Notes under the pieces: generated by a model
Database searches by the model: none
The model's input: the letters and a program-made list of their open reading frames with translations, nothing else
What the model was told of the DNA's origin: nothing
Made by a program: the position numbers and the translations under genes
Assembly: GCF_036026595.1 (NCBI RefSeq)
Contig: NZ_JARZFX010000001.1
Span: 682,001 to 746,000, forward strand
Source: Virgibacillus_P tibetensis
Lineage (GTDB): Bacteria; Bacillota; Bacilli; Bacillales; Amphibacillaceae
DNA: 64,000 nt
Direction: 5' to 3'
Shown here: positions 51,711 to 61,874 of the stretch, piece by piece
How the letters are laid out: every line of letters starts with the position of its first letter
How positions within the stretch are numbered: the first letter of the stretch is position 1

Positions 51711-52772
51711 TTAATTGCCCTCTGTTCTATTCATTAAATTAATAACCATTTTACCAACATTATTTATAGGAACTACGTGATTTACACAATTTGTATTTAC
51801 AGCTGCCTTTGGCATACCATAGACTATAGCTGACTCTTCCGCTTCGGCGATTACAACTGTGCCTGGATCGAGTTCTTTCATGCGCTTTATTCCCTTTGCT
51901 CCATCACTACCCATTCCTGTTAGGATAACTGCTATTTTATTTACCTTTTGGATAGTCGCTGCTGATTCAAACAACATATCCACCGCAGGTCTATGCCCAT
52001 TTAACAAATCTTCTTTTGTTAATTCAATAGCTAAACCAGTCCCAACTCTTTTGGCTTTCATGTGATAATTACCTGGTGCTATGTACGCTGTATTATCTTT
52101 TATAATTTCTCCTTGAACAGCTTCTTTCACATAAACGTTGCTTAATGAATTCAATCTGTCTGCAAGTGATTTCGTAAAACCTGGCGGCATGTGTTGAACA
52201 ATAAGTATTGGGGCAAGTAGATTACTGGGTAGATCTGTTAAAAGCCTTTGTAACGCTCTAGGGCCACCTGTTGAAGTTCCAACTACTATAATCGTTTTAT
52301 TATATAAATTGCTTGCTGTTTGCTTTAATGCAGTCTTATGGATAGATACAATTTCTGCAGTTTCGGTCAGTATAACCTTGGAAGCGATAATTACCTTATC
52401 GATAATTTCATCTTTAATTGTAGCAATATTTAAAGAAATGGATCCGGAAGGCTTCATAATAAAATCAACGGCTCCATTAGAAATCGCCTCAACAGTTTTG
52501 GCAGCACCTTCTTCCGTAACGCTGGATAGCATAATAACTGGAACTGGATTGTCTCTCATTATTTCCCTAAGAGCAGTGAGCCCATCCTTAATTGGCATAT
52601 GCACATCTAAAGTTACCACATCCGGATGAAGGTTCTTGATTTTTTTCAACCCATCTTCACCATTTCTGGCTGTCGCAATTACTTCTATTCGATTGTCGCT
52701 TTCAAGAATATCGGAAATGACTTTTCTCATAAATGCTGAATCATCAATTACGATTACTCGGATAGGCTGCAT
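51711..52772 (-). CDS. cheB: CheB receptor methylesterase
   Basis: 353 residues: receiver domain with Asp10-Asp11 and phospho-acceptor Asp56, then a methylesterase domain with GTSTGGPRALQ (catalytic Ser), HMPPGFT (His) and GMGSDGAKG (Asp). Removes methyl groups from chemoreceptors after phosphorylation by CheA. AGAGGT before the ATG; 7 bases after flhG. Confidence 0.95.
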   Translation of the reverse strand: MQPIRVIVIDDSAFMRKVISDILESDNRIEVIATARNGEDGLKKIKNLHPDVVTLDVHMPIKDGLTALREIMRDNPVPVIMLSSVTEEGAAKTVEAISNGAVDFIMKPSGSISLNIATIKDEIIDKVIIASKVILTETAEIVSIHKTALKQTASNLYNKTIIVVGTSTGGPRALQRLLTDLPSNLLAPILIVQHMPPGFTKSLADRLNSLSNVYVKEAVQGEIIKDNTAYIAPGNYHMKAKRVGTGLAIELTKEDLLNGHRPAVDMLFESAATIQKVNKIAVILTGMGSDGAKGIKRMKELDPGTVVIAEAEESAIVYGMPKAAVNTNCVNHVVPINNVGKMVINLMNRTEGN

Positions 52773-52779
52773 AATCCGT

Positions 52780-53643
52780 TTACCTCTCAGTCATAAGTTG
52801 TTTTAATTTCTTTACAAAAGAAACAGAGCCTATATTGTTTAATTCTGTGGAGTTTGATAGATAGTTCTTTGTCAGTTGCTTCATCGCCTTTGCAACCGCT
52901 GATTTTTCGTCCAACAACACATATGGAGTTTGTCTGATAACAGCTTTGGATACAATCTTATCTTCCGGAAGGATTCCCATTTTCTTAATAGTAGTATGCA
53001 AGAATCGCTCAACTACTTGAGTAAATCTATCTAGCGATTGGCCACCCTCTTTTTGAGAATACGAACGATTCATAATGACATTAATTGGCATGGCGTATTC
53101 AAAACTTAAAATATACTTAACCATACCGTATGCATCCGTAATTGATGTCGGCTCAGGTGTTGTAACTACCAAGCATTCATCTGAAGCAAGGATAAAAAAG
53201 ATACTCTCCTTTGTAGCTCCAGCCCCCATATCAAATAAAATATAATCATACATTTTCACTAATTCCCTGTATTGGTCAAGAAAGAAATTTCTCTTCTCCT
53301 CATCCATTGTAAAAAAATCATTTAAGCCTGATCCACCTGCTATATAAGCAAGATTATTAGGTCCTGTCTCAATGATATCATGAATAGATAAGTGGTCGTT
53401 AAACATATCGACAATTGTTTTCTTGGCATGCATTCCTAGTAAAATATCAATATTTCCCATGCCAATATCCAAATCAAATAATAGCACTTTCTTTTGATTG
53501 TTTATTAATTCCAAAGAAAAATTTAAGGCAATATTTGATTTTCCGACGCCTCCTTTTCCACTTATAACAGATATGGTCTTTGCTTGCTTCGGATCAAGTG
53601 ACTCTAGTAATTGACGACGCAAACCAGCAGCTTGATCAATCAT
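52780..53643 (-). CDS. flhG: FlhG (YlxH) MinD-like ATPase
   Basis: 287 residues, ParA/MinD-type ATPase with deviant Walker A SGKGGVGKS (28-36), governing flagellar number and place with FlhF. Start uncertain: ATG 53643 aligns with family N-termini, while GTG 53655 adds four residues; the Shine-Dalgarno is weak for both. The chosen ATG overlaps the flhF stop by 8 bases. Confidence 0.93.
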   Translation of the reverse strand: MIDQAAGLRRQLLESLDPKQAKTISVISGKGGVGKSNIALNFSLELINNQKKVLLFDLDIGMGNIDILLGMHAKKTIVDMFNDHLSIHDIIETGPNNLAYIAGGSGLNDFFTMDEEKRNFFLDQYRELVKMYDYILFDMGAGATKESIFFILASDECLVVTTPEPTSITDAYGMVKYILSFEYAMPINVIMNRSYSQKEGGQSLDRFTQVVERFLHTTIKKMGILPEDKIVSKAVIRQTPYVLLDEKSAVAKAMKQLTKNYLSNSTELNNIGSVSFVKKLKQLMTER

Positions 53644-54766
53644 GGGTGTGCTCACTCATTATATAGTTAGCAATTGCTTCAGGACTGACACGTTCTAAAT
53701 CATCTGGAACATCTTGTCCATTAGTAATATATGCAACGCCCAGCTGTTTTTGTGCAGCGATGTTTAGTACACTTCCATACTGTCTTGTTTCATCTATTTT
53801 TGTAAATATTAGCTCTTTTAGTTTTAAATGCTGAAACTGGTCAACTATTTCAGATAAATCATTGGGCTTGGCCGTTAGTGATAAAACTAAGAATGTAGTA
53901 ATTTCCACAGAAGCACTGAGACTGCTCATTAATTCATTAACATACTTCTCATCACGGAAATTACGTCCGGCTGTATCAACAAGTATCAGGTCATACGCTG
54001 CAAATTTAGTAACAGCATTTTTATAATCTTCACTGTTGTACGCTACTTCTATTGGTATTTCCAAGATTTGAGCGTAGGTTTTTAACTGATCTATTGCAGC
54101 TATCCGGTATGTATCTGCAGTTATAAAGGCAACTTTCTTTTTATTATTCAACTTACAATCAGCAGCAATTTTTGCCAGGGTAGTAGTTTTCCCTACTCCT
54201 GTAGGACCAACGAAGTGAACCACCTTCATTTCATCTGTAATGCCATGATAAGTTAATTGGCTTAATCTCTCTATTAATTCCATTCGCACCTCATTTACCA
54301 AGGTATCTATAGGAAGTTCCAGCTCCATTTCTTCGTGTTTTCTCATTACTGCAGTTATAATCTGCCCAGCAATATCCAAGTCGACCTCTTGATCCAGCAA
54401 ATACTGAAACACCACTTGGTAATTAGGTGGGTAATTGTATTTTTCTTTTGAAGTTTGAAGCTCTATCATTTTTTTTAATTGCTTAATTTCTTTTAATACT
54501 TCATTTCCTGATTCCTTTTTATGAACAGAGATTTCACTTAGCCGCTCTCCATTACGGATTCCATCAATCTGCTTGTATGTCTTAGCTGGCCCAGGTGCAG
54601 GATCTAATGCCGCAACTACTTCAACTTTTGTCTTTTTGAAAAAACCTAAAAATCCGCCATGTTTTATTTCTTTAGAATTTAAAAGAACAGCATCAGAGCC
54701 TAAATCTTTTCGTATTTGCAGCATTACTTCCGGCATTGTGGCTGCCACGTATTTTTTTACCTTCAT
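53636..54766 (-). CDS. flhF: FlhF, SRP-type GTPase
   Basis: 376 residues. Basic N-terminal B domain, then N and G domains with GPTGVGKTTT near 186, DTAGRN and TKIDE. Sets the position of flagella at the membrane; works with FlhG. ATG overlaps the flhA stop (ATGA), GGGTGGTG upstream. Confidence 0.95.
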   Translation of the reverse strand: MKVKKYVAATMPEVMLQIRKDLGSDAVLLNSKEIKHGGFLGFFKKTKVEVVAALDPAPGPAKTYKQIDGIRNGERLSEISVHKKESGNEVLKEIKQLKKMIELQTSKEKYNYPPNYQVVFQYLLDQEVDLDIAGQIITAVMRKHEEMELELPIDTLVNEVRMELIERLSQLTYHGITDEMKVVHFVGPTGVGKTTTLAKIAADCKLNNKKKVAFITADTYRIAAIDQLKTYAQILEIPIEVAYNSEDYKNAVTKFAAYDLILVDTAGRNFRDEKYVNELMSSLSASVEITTFLVLSLTAKPNDLSEIVDQFQHLKLKELIFTKIDETRQYGSVLNIAAQKQLGVAYITNGQDVPDDLERVSPEAIANYIMSEHTHD

Positions 54767-56799
54767 GCTATATTCACCACCCCAACACTTTGAACCTGTA
54801 CACTAGGTTCTAATTCATTATAGGACAACACAACAACCTGTGGCAGAAAACGATCCAATAGTTGTTTTAAATACATCCGGATTGCAGGTGAACATAAAAC
54901 CACTGCTGTTTCTTCCTGTAATGTTAATTTTTCAACTTCTTCATGGATTGTTTTGATAATAGATTGCTGTGCATCTGGATCCAGCGCCAAATAATTCCCG
55001 TGTTCAGTCTGTTGAATGTTTTCAGCAATTAATTTCTCTACTTTGCCGGATACTGTTATGACTTTCAAAGACATATCCTCCTGTGCAAATTGTTTCGTTA
55101 TCTGAGAAGATAACGCTTGCCTCACATATTCTGCCAGTAACTCTGTATCACTCGTCATTTTTGCAAAGTCAGCCAACGTTTCAAAGATTATCGGCAGATT
55201 ACGGATTGAAATATTTTCTTTTAGTAATTTTCCGAGCACTTTTTGGATATCCCCTATAGCCAATGGTTCAGGAGTGACTTCTTCCACCAAAATTGGGTAG
55301 CTTTCTTTTAAGTGATCAATTAACTGCTTTGTTTCCTCTCTGCCAAGTAACGTGTAAGCGTGTTTCTTAATTACTTCAGTAATGTGTGTCGAAACAACTG
55401 AAGGAGGGTCTACCACTGTGTAACCCGATAACTCTGCCTCGTCTTTACTGTCTTCATTAATCCACTTTGCCGGTAATCCAAAAGCAGGTTCTTTAGTTTC
55501 TATGCCCTCAATGGAATCATCCTCCAGATCAGGTGCCATAGCCAAATAATGATCTAATAATAATTCCCCAAAAGCAACTTCATTTCCTTTTACTTTTAAA
55601 CGGTATTCATTCGGATTCAGTTGAATGTTGTCACGAATTCTAACTACTGGTATAACAATACCAAGCTCAATAGCCAATTGTCTGCGAATCATAATGATAC
55701 GATCAAGTAAATCACCACCCTGATTTGCATCTGCCAATGGAATTAGCGCGTAGCCGAATTCAAATTCAATGGGATCCATATTCAACAGACTAACCACATT
55801 CTCAGTTGATTTCATGGAGGAGCTTTCTGCCTGATCTTCTTCTTCGATATCAGGTGCTTCTGGCACTTTATCTTCTCTAAGCAGGAGAAAACCGCTGAGA
55901 GCAAGTATTCCTGCAAGTGATGTTGTAAGGAGAAAATTAATAGGCGTTAGCCCAAGTAAAAACAGAGTACCCGCTGCAATAAATAAAAGTTTCGGATATT
56001 GCAGAAGTTGTCCAGTTACTTCCGTTCCTAAATTCCCAGTAGTTGTTGCTGTTCTTGTTACAACAATCCCGGTTGCAGTTGCGATTAGTAATGCAGGTAT
56101 TTGGCTAACTAAGCCATCCCCTACAGTTAAGCGCATATAAACATTAATCGCTTCCTGAAATGACATATCCATTTGTACCATTCCGATAATAAGACCAAAA
56201 ATGATGTTAATTAAGACAATAATAATCCCTGCTATAGCATCGCCTTTAACGAATTTACTGGCACCATCCATGGAACCGTGAAAATCTGCTTCATTTTCAA
56301 CTTTTCCACGTCTTTCTTTTGCTTGCTGCTCCGATATTAAGCCAGCATTTAAATCTGCATCAATGCTCATTTGTTTACCTGGCATTGCATCTAAAGTAAA
56401 ACGAGCAGCTACTTCCGATACCCGCTCAGCTCCCTTAGTAATTACTAAAAATTGAATGATTACTAAAATAATAAATACAACAAAACCTACCAGTGGATTG
56501 TCTCCAATTACAAATGTACCAAAAGTCTCGACGACTCCACCTGCGTCTGCTTCTGACAAAATTGACCTTGTTGTTGATACGTTAAGACCCAGACGAAATA
56601 AAGTTAAAAGCAATAAGAGAGTAGGAAAGACAGAAAATTGCAATGCTTCCTGTGTGTTCATAGATACTAGAATTACTATAAGTGCTAGGGTGATGTTACA
56701 TAAAATAAGTATACTTAAGAGCCATCCCGGTAAAGGGATAACTAACATGATTATTATTAAGATTACGCCTAAAAGTACGGATAAATCACGTGCTTTCAT
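54763..56799 (-). CDS. flhA: FlhA, flagellar export apparatus protein
   Basis: 678 residues: about eight N-terminal membrane helices, FHIPEP-family signature region, and a large cytosolic domain from about 330 that docks export substrates and chaperones. Forms the proton-linked export gate. GAGGAGA 7 bases before the ATG; overlaps flhF by 4 bases. Confidence 0.97.
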   Translation of the reverse strand: MKARDLSVLLGVILIIIMLVIPLPGWLLSILILCNITLALIVILVSMNTQEALQFSVFPTLLLLLTLFRLGLNVSTTRSILSEADAGGVVETFGTFVIGDNPLVGFVVFIILVIIQFLVITKGAERVSEVAARFTLDAMPGKQMSIDADLNAGLISEQQAKERRGKVENEADFHGSMDGASKFVKGDAIAGIIIVLINIIFGLIIGMVQMDMSFQEAINVYMRLTVGDGLVSQIPALLIATATGIVVTRTATTTGNLGTEVTGQLLQYPKLLFIAAGTLFLLGLTPINFLLTTSLAGILALSGFLLLREDKVPEAPDIEEEDQAESSSMKSTENVVSLLNMDPIEFEFGYALIPLADANQGGDLLDRIIMIRRQLAIELGIVIPVVRIRDNIQLNPNEYRLKVKGNEVAFGELLLDHYLAMAPDLEDDSIEGIETKEPAFGLPAKWINEDSKDEAELSGYTVVDPPSVVSTHITEVIKKHAYTLLGREETKQLIDHLKESYPILVEEVTPEPLAIGDIQKVLGKLLKENISIRNLPIIFETLADFAKMTSDTELLAEYVRQALSSQITKQFAQEDMSLKVITVSGKVEKLIAENIQQTEHGNYLALDPDAQQSIIKTIHEEVEKLTLQEETAVVLCSPAIRMYLKQLLDRFLPQVVVLSYNELEPSVQVQSVGVVNIA

Positions 56800-56818
56800 T
56801 GATGTCTCTCCTCATTGC

Positions 56819-57898
56819 TTAAACTTTTTTCTCTAACCGGTATACATATGCCAAGATTTCTGCAACTGCTTTATAAAATTCTTCCGGTATAACATCACCA
56901 ATCTCGATGGATCCGTATAAGGCTCGTGCAAGCGGTTTATTTTCAACAGTTATAACACGATGCGCCTTTGCTATTTTTTTTATTCTTAGAGCCGTTTGAT
57001 CTAATCCCTTAGCAACAACATATGGTGCAGTTGCTTTTTCTTCATCATATCTGATAGCGATGGCAAAATGTGTGGGATTTGTAATAACAACATCAGCATT
57101 TGGTACTTCGCTCATCATACGGCGTGCAGCCATCTGTCTCTGTTTTTCTTTAATTTTAGATTTAATTAAGGGATCTCCCTCAATATTTTTGTATTCATCT
57201 TTAACGTCCTGTTTTGACATCTTCAGATTTTTTTCATAGTCGTAGCGTTGATAAACATAATCGAACACAGAAAGAAATAATAGTGTAAATGTCGCGGAAA
57301 TCCCCATTATAGTAGTGATTCTGCTAAAGAATGCCAAAGCGCTTTCGGTATCTTTAAAGGAAAGCATCATCATCTCATCTTTATAAATCCAAATTACCGT
57401 AAAGGTAACAACACCGATAAATAATATCTTGAAAAAAGACTTTAACAACTCAACTAATGCCCGGATTGAAAAAATACGCTTTGCACCTTGAATTGGGTCG
57501 ATCTTTTTCAAGTCAAATTTTAACGGTTCAGTTGTAAATAGGAAGCCGATTTGCAGAAAATTAGATGCAAGTCCAGCTATGATTGCGATAACCATAACAG
57601 GGGCAAGCATTTTGGCTGCTTCAACAGTTGCTCCCGAAAATACTTGGTGTACTGTATTTTCTGTAACTTCCCAGTGTATAAACTCAGTAAAAGTATGTTC
57701 GAACAGTGATGTCATTGTATTTTTTATCGAATTACCAAATACGACTAATATAGTAAAAACAAATAACAATAGAAAAGCAGTGTTAACGTCCTGACTTTTT
57801 GCAACCTTTCCTTTCTTACGTTGATCCAGTTTCTTCTTAGGAGTTGCTCTTTCTGTCTTTTCACCTGCAAAGAATTGTAAGTGCATCCTTAAGTGCAA
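56819..57898 (-). CDS. flhB: FlhB, export substrate-specificity switch
   Basis: 359 residues with four membrane helices and the autocleavage motif NPTH (near residue 270), needed for the hook-to-filament switch. The start is TTG 57898: GGAGG lies 8 bases upstream and the N-terminus then matches family members (LQFFAGEKTERATPKK); a GTG three codons earlier lies on that site. One base after the fliR stop. Confidence 0.95.
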   Translation of the reverse strand: MHLRMHLQFFAGEKTERATPKKKLDQRKKGKVAKSQDVNTAFLLLFVFTILVVFGNSIKNTMTSLFEHTFTEFIHWEVTENTVHQVFSGATVEAAKMLAPVMVIAIIAGLASNFLQIGFLFTTEPLKFDLKKIDPIQGAKRIFSIRALVELLKSFFKILFIGVVTFTVIWIYKDEMMMLSFKDTESALAFFSRITTIMGISATFTLLFLSVFDYVYQRYDYEKNLKMSKQDVKDEYKNIEGDPLIKSKIKEKQRQMAARRMMSEVPNADVVITNPTHFAIAIRYDEEKATAPYVVAKGLDQTALRIKKIAKAHRVITVENKPLARALYGSIEIGDVIPEEFYKAVAEILAYVYRLEKKV

Positions 57899-57899
57899 A

Positions 57900-58679
57900 T
57901 TAAACACCTCCGAATAATTGCATCAGACCTTGCATTGTTTCAAACATAATCTCAAATAAACTTTTTACTAGAGCTATGTACAAAGCAAGAAAGACCAGTA
58001 TTGCTACAAAGCTTACAAATATTTTTAAAGGTAGTCCCACAACGAAAACGTTTAATTGCGGTACTGCTCTTGCAATAATACCTAATGCCACATCCACTAA
58101 GAATAAACAGCCGACTATTGGTATTGCCATTTGAAATGCAATAAGAAACATTTTATTAAATGCATCGATTACAAATTCAACTATGGAACCATCATGAAAG
58201 GGTATAAAGGTCTCAATTGGAATTAAGTTATAACTATAAAAGATTCCATCTATTAATAAATGATGTCCGTTAACCGATAATAGAAATAACAAAGCAATAA
58301 TATAAAAATATTGGCCTGTTAAAGGACTTTGTGCACCAGTTTGCGGGTCCATCACATTTGCAATTGCAAAACCCATCTGGAAATCAATAAATCCACCTGC
58401 AATTTGAACTGCAGAAAGAATAATGTAAGCAATTAAACCTATTAATAGACCGACAAGCGCTTCCTTTACCAGTAAAAATAAATAAAACTCATCAATAGCA
58501 ACAGCTGAAGAATCAACGGTATAAAACATAATAAAGGTTAAAAAGAAGCTGAAACCAATTTTAAATGGTGTTGGAATCGTTCGGTATGAAAATAGTGGCA
58601 ACGTAACGAAAAAGGCTGCCACCCGCACAAACATGAGCAGAAAAACAGGAATACTATTGATACTAATAATGTCTAACAT
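57900..58679 (-). CDS. fliR: FliR, flagellar export protein
   Basis: 259-residue membrane protein with about six helices, part of the FliP-FliQ-FliR export core. FSYRTIPTPFKIGFS near the N-terminus is typical. GTAGGG upstream of the ATG; 3 bases after fliQ. The last bases include the flhB Shine-Dalgarno. Confidence 0.95.
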   Translation of the reverse strand: MLDIISINSIPVFLLMFVRVAAFFVTLPLFSYRTIPTPFKIGFSFFLTFIMFYTVDSSAVAIDEFYLFLLVKEALVGLLIGLIAYIILSAVQIAGGFIDFQMGFAIANVMDPQTGAQSPLTGQYFYIIALLFLLSVNGHHLLIDGIFYSYNLIPIETFIPFHDGSIVEFVIDAFNKMFLIAFQMAIPIVGCLFLVDVALGIIARAVPQLNVFVVGLPLKIFVSFVAILVFLALYIALVKSLFEIMFETMQGLMQLFGGV

Positions 58680-58682
58680 GCT

Positions 58683-58952
58683 TTACCCTACAAACTGATT
58701 TAAATTTTGAAATATTTCGGCTGTAAACTCAACCATTTTTGTTAACATCCAAGGACCAAAAAAAACGAGACCAAGAAGAACTGCAACTATTTTTGGGATG
58801 AAAGCCAAAGTCTGTTCTTGAATTTGTGTTGTTGCTTGGAAGATACTTACCAATAGACCTACTGCTAATGCTAAAATAAGCAAAGGCCCTGCAACTAATA
58901 ACACCGTATATATTCCTCTTTCAGCTAACGATAGTACGAATTCACTGCTCAA
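58683..58952 (-). CDS. fliQ: FliQ, flagellar export protein
   Basis: 89 residues, two membrane helices, with the highly conserved SIFQATTQIQEQTLAFIPKI centre. The start is TTG 58952, as AGGTG lies 6 bases upstream and the protein then has the same length and first residues (SSEFV) as B. subtilis FliQ; a GTG three codons earlier is rejected. Confidence 0.95.
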   Translation of the reverse strand: MSSEFVLSLAERGIYTVLLVAGPLLILALAVGLLVSIFQATTQIQEQTLAFIPKIVAVLLGLVFFGPWMLTKMVEFTAEIFQNLNQFVG

Positions 58953-58988
58953 GCGACACACCTGCTTCTTTATAAATTATATTAATCA

Positions 58989-59654
58989 TCAAAAACCACT
59001 TAACAACGAATGTGTTATTAAATACCACCCATCAACTAGTACAAATAAGAGAATTTTAAATGGAAGTGAAATCATAACTGGTGGCAGCATCATCATACCC
59101 ATTGACATCAGAACACTTGCTACTGCCATATCAATAATTAAAAATGGCACAAATATCATAAAACCCATTTGAAAGGCGGTTTTTAATTCACTGATAGCAA
59201 ATGCGGGTACTAACGTTGTTATTGGTATATCCTGTATCGTTTCCGGTTGATCCAACTGTGCGTAATTCATAAACAGTGCTAAATCTTTCTGTCTAGTGTG
59301 CTTAGCCATAAATTCTTTCATTGGAACGCTAGCTCTTTCATATGCTTCATCCAATGTTATCTCTTCATTAAAAAGTGGTTGCAGAGCTTCGTCATATACA
59401 TCACCGAATATGGGTGCCATGATAAAAAATGTTAGAAATAAAGCAAGACCTATTAACACTTGGTTGGGCGGCATTTGCTGAGTAGCCAATGATGTCCGTA
59501 CAAAAGATAAAACGATTATAATTCTGGTAAAGCTAGTCATTAAGATTAATATACTTGGCGCTAATGATAAAACAGTAAGTAATAGTAGTAACTTTACTGA
59601 CGTAGCAACCGATGAAGGGTCTGAATCAGCAAACATATCTATAAATTCATTCAT
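58989..59654 (-). CDS. fliP: FliP, flagellar export protein
   Basis: 221 residues, about four membrane helices, with signature VRTSLATQQMPPNQVLIG and FMIFVPFLIIDMAVAS. It lacks an obvious long cleavable signal. Core of the export channel with FliQ/FliR. ATG overlaps the fliO stop by 8 bases. Confidence 0.96.
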   Translation of the reverse strand: MNEFIDMFADSDPSSVATSVKLLLLLTVLSLAPSILILMTSFTRIIIVLSFVRTSLATQQMPPNQVLIGLALFLTFFIMAPIFGDVYDEALQPLFNEEITLDEAYERASVPMKEFMAKHTRQKDLALFMNYAQLDQPETIQDIPITTLVPAFAISELKTAFQMGFMIFVPFLIIDMAVASVLMSMGMMMLPPVMISLPFKILLFVLVDGWYLITHSLLSGF

Positions 59655-60315
59655 GTTTATCTTCCTTCTGCCCGTTCTGTTTAATTAACTTTTCCCTGTT
59701 TTTCCTAACCTTTTCTAACTCACCCGAAAAAAGTTTCTTGAAGTCACCTTTATCTTGTATGGTCGACCCCATATCTTCTGTAGACTTTTTTCTTAAAATC
59801 GATGAAAATAGTGTGCCGGCAGAAACTTCATTCTGAACAGCTTTCTCACTATGTAATAAATCTTCTATAACTTCATTATCAGTAATTTCATGCAGCATCT
59901 CTACATTTTCACCTACACCAATTAAGAATACCTGTGTTCCAATACGAACAATTTGTATAGATTTATTCTGTCCTACAGAAACCCCGCCCAGATTCTCCAA
60001 TGCTTTAACTTGATGAAACAGTTTGCTTCGCTTACTTAGGAACTTCAATAAAAGATAAATAAGTGCAAGGATTAAAAGTAATGCAAAAAACATCTTTACC
60101 AGACTAAACAATAAGGAACCAGTGCTTTCACTTTCGATAAGTTGCTCCGTTTGACTGCCTTCCCCGTCAGTTGAAAAACTTCCATCCAAGCAATCAACAT
60201 CTTCCTCTAAACAATCAACAACATTCATTGGTTTTGCAGCAACACCACCTGTAAATACAATGGAGGTAAGTACTATCATTAAACAGATAGTAAGACTGAT
60301 TTTTTGTGTCAACAT
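59647..60315 (-). CDS. fliO: FliO (FliZ), flagellar assembly protein
   Basis: About 222 residues. N-terminal signal-like helix (about 5-27), an acidic extracellular loop with two cysteines (VVDCLEEDVDC) that could form a disulphide, a membrane helix at about 70-90, and a cytosolic domain with GVSVGQNKSIQIVRIG. Assists FliP assembly. Start uncertain: ATG 60315 preferred over GTG 60321; neither has a good Shine-Dalgarno. Confidence 0.87.
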   Translation of the reverse strand: MLTQKISLTICLMIVLTSIVFTGGVAAKPMNVVDCLEEDVDCLDGSFSTDGEGSQTEQLIESESTGSLLFSLVKMFFALLLILALIYLLLKFLSKRSKLFHQVKALENLGGVSVGQNKSIQIVRIGTQVFLIGVGENVEMLHEITDNEVIEDLLHSEKAVQNEVSAGTLFSSILRKKSTEDMGSTIQDKGDFKKLFSGELEKVRKNREKLIKQNGQKEDKHE

Positions 60316-60328
60316 ACTCACTCGTTTC

Positions 60329-60691
60329 TTAATTTAAAGCCTTGGATATAGCTTCTACTACACGTTCTGCCTGGAATGGCTTGACGATAAAGTCTTTGGC
60401 TCCGGCTTGGATTGCATCAATTACCATAGCTTGCTGCCCCATTGCTGAACACATAATAACCTTTGCTTCTGAATGTGAATCCTTAATTTGTTTTAATGCT
60501 GTTATTCCATCCATTTCAGGCATTGTAATGTCCATTGTTACGAGGTCTGGTTGCAGTTCATTATACTTTTCCACAGCTTGGACTCCATCCTGAGCTTCCC
60601 CAACTACTTCAAAACCATTTTTATTTAAAATATCTTTAATCATCATTCTCATAAAAGCTGCATCATCAACAATTAAAATACGCTTTCCCAT
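60329..60691 (-). CDS. cheY: CheY response regulator
   Basis: 120-residue stand-alone receiver: acidic Asp9-Asp10, phospho-acceptor Asp54 in TMDITMPEMDG, and KPF near the C-terminus (Lys103 region). It binds FliM/FliY and, in Bacillus, promotes smooth swimming when phosphorylated. GGGGGG before the ATG. Confidence 0.96.
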   Translation of the reverse strand: MGKRILIVDDAAFMRMMIKDILNKNGFEVVGEAQDGVQAVEKYNELQPDLVTMDITMPEMDGITALKQIKDSHSEAKVIMCSAMGQQAMVIDAIQAGAKDFIVKPFQAERVVEAISKALN

Positions 60692-60713
60692 TTCTAAAAC
60701 CCCCCGTAATAGT

Positions 60714-61874
60714 TTACTTCAATTTCTTTAATCGATCTGATTGACTAATAATATCTGTTACTCGTACGCCAAAGTTTTCATCTATTACGACAACCTCACC
60801 TTTGGCAATCAGTTTTTCATTTACCAATATATCAACAGGTTCTCCAGCCAGCTTGTCAAGTTCAATTATAGAACCAGATGATAAATCTAAAATATCTCTG
60901 ATTGTTCGCTTTGTCCGACCAAGCTCCACCGTTACCTTTAATGGAATATCAAGGAGCATATCTAAGTTCCGCTGTTCTACATTGTTTAATTCGACGTGTT
61001 CAAAATTAGAAAAAGATGCTTGTTGAACGGTAGTATCTTCGTCAACTGCATTCCCTAAGTACTGTGACTTATGCTGTGCTGCTGTACTATTATTCTCTAC
61101 TTCTAACTGACTTCCAAGCTCAGAAGTAGAATCCAAAGACTTTTCAAGTGGGACTTCAAGTGCTTCTATAGTTGCAGCCGCCTCATTACTTGCCGGTTCA
61201 TTAAGTAGTTGATCTACCATCTGTTTTGCAAACTGTAATGGGATGAGTTGCATAATATTAGAGTCTATTAGATTACCGACCTTTAATTGAAATGATACTT
61301 TTACAAAAGCTTCTTCAGCAAAAGTGGTTCCCGTCTCGTTCTCTGGGTCCTCGAGCCGTATGATCGGAGGTGATATGTCTATTTTTTTATTAAATACAGT
61401 CGACATGCTTGTTGCTGCTGCACCCATCATCTGATTCATCGCTTCTTGTACTGCGCTTAAATGTATTTCTGTAAGTTCTTTATCTGGATTAGTGCCGTCT
61501 CCGCCCAACATAATATCAGAGATAATAGCAGCATCATCTGACTTTATAACAAACACGTTTTTACCTGTAAATCCCTCTACATAATTAACTTCTACACTTA
61601 CAGGTTCAAATGTGAATGCTTCTAGGTCTTCTTTTTTCACCACGCTTACTTTTGGTGTTGTAATCTCTACCTTTTGTTTTAGTATAGTAGAGAGTGTAGT
61701 TGCAGAACTGCCGAAAGAGATATTACCTATCTCCCCTAGTGTGTCTTCTTCAATTCCCGATAAATAGTGACTGGCATTTGTATCTTGATTAGCATTCTTT
61801 TTTTCTTCGTCATCAGGATTAACTTTTAGAAGTGCATCAATCTCATCTTGAGATAACATCCCATCATTCATCAT
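60714..61874 (-). CDS. fliY: FliY, motor switch CheY-P phosphatase
   Basis: 386 residues: N-terminal CheY-binding peptide (LSQDEIDALL), a CheC-like phosphatase domain with EIGNISFGSSATT and a second EAMNQMMGAAATS, a variable linker, and a C-terminal SpoA (FliN-like) domain. Part of the C-ring. Start 61874 has GGGGTG 7 bases upstream, and it overlaps fliM by 11 bases. Confidence 0.95.
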   Translation of the reverse strand: MMNDGMLSQDEIDALLKVNPDDEEKKNANQDTNASHYLSGIEEDTLGEIGNISFGSSATTLSTILKQKVEITTPKVSVVKKEDLEAFTFEPVSVEVNYVEGFTGKNVFVIKSDDAAIISDIMLGGDGTNPDKELTEIHLSAVQEAMNQMMGAAATSMSTVFNKKIDISPPIIRLEDPENETGTTFAEEAFVKVSFQLKVGNLIDSNIMQLIPLQFAKQMVDQLLNEPASNEAAATIEALEVPLEKSLDSTSELGSQLEVENNSTAAQHKSQYLGNAVDEDTTVQQASFSNFEHVELNNVEQRNLDMLLDIPLKVTVELGRTKRTIRDILDLSSGSIIELDKLAGEPVDILVNEKLIAKGEVVVIDENFGVRVTDIISQSDRLKKLK

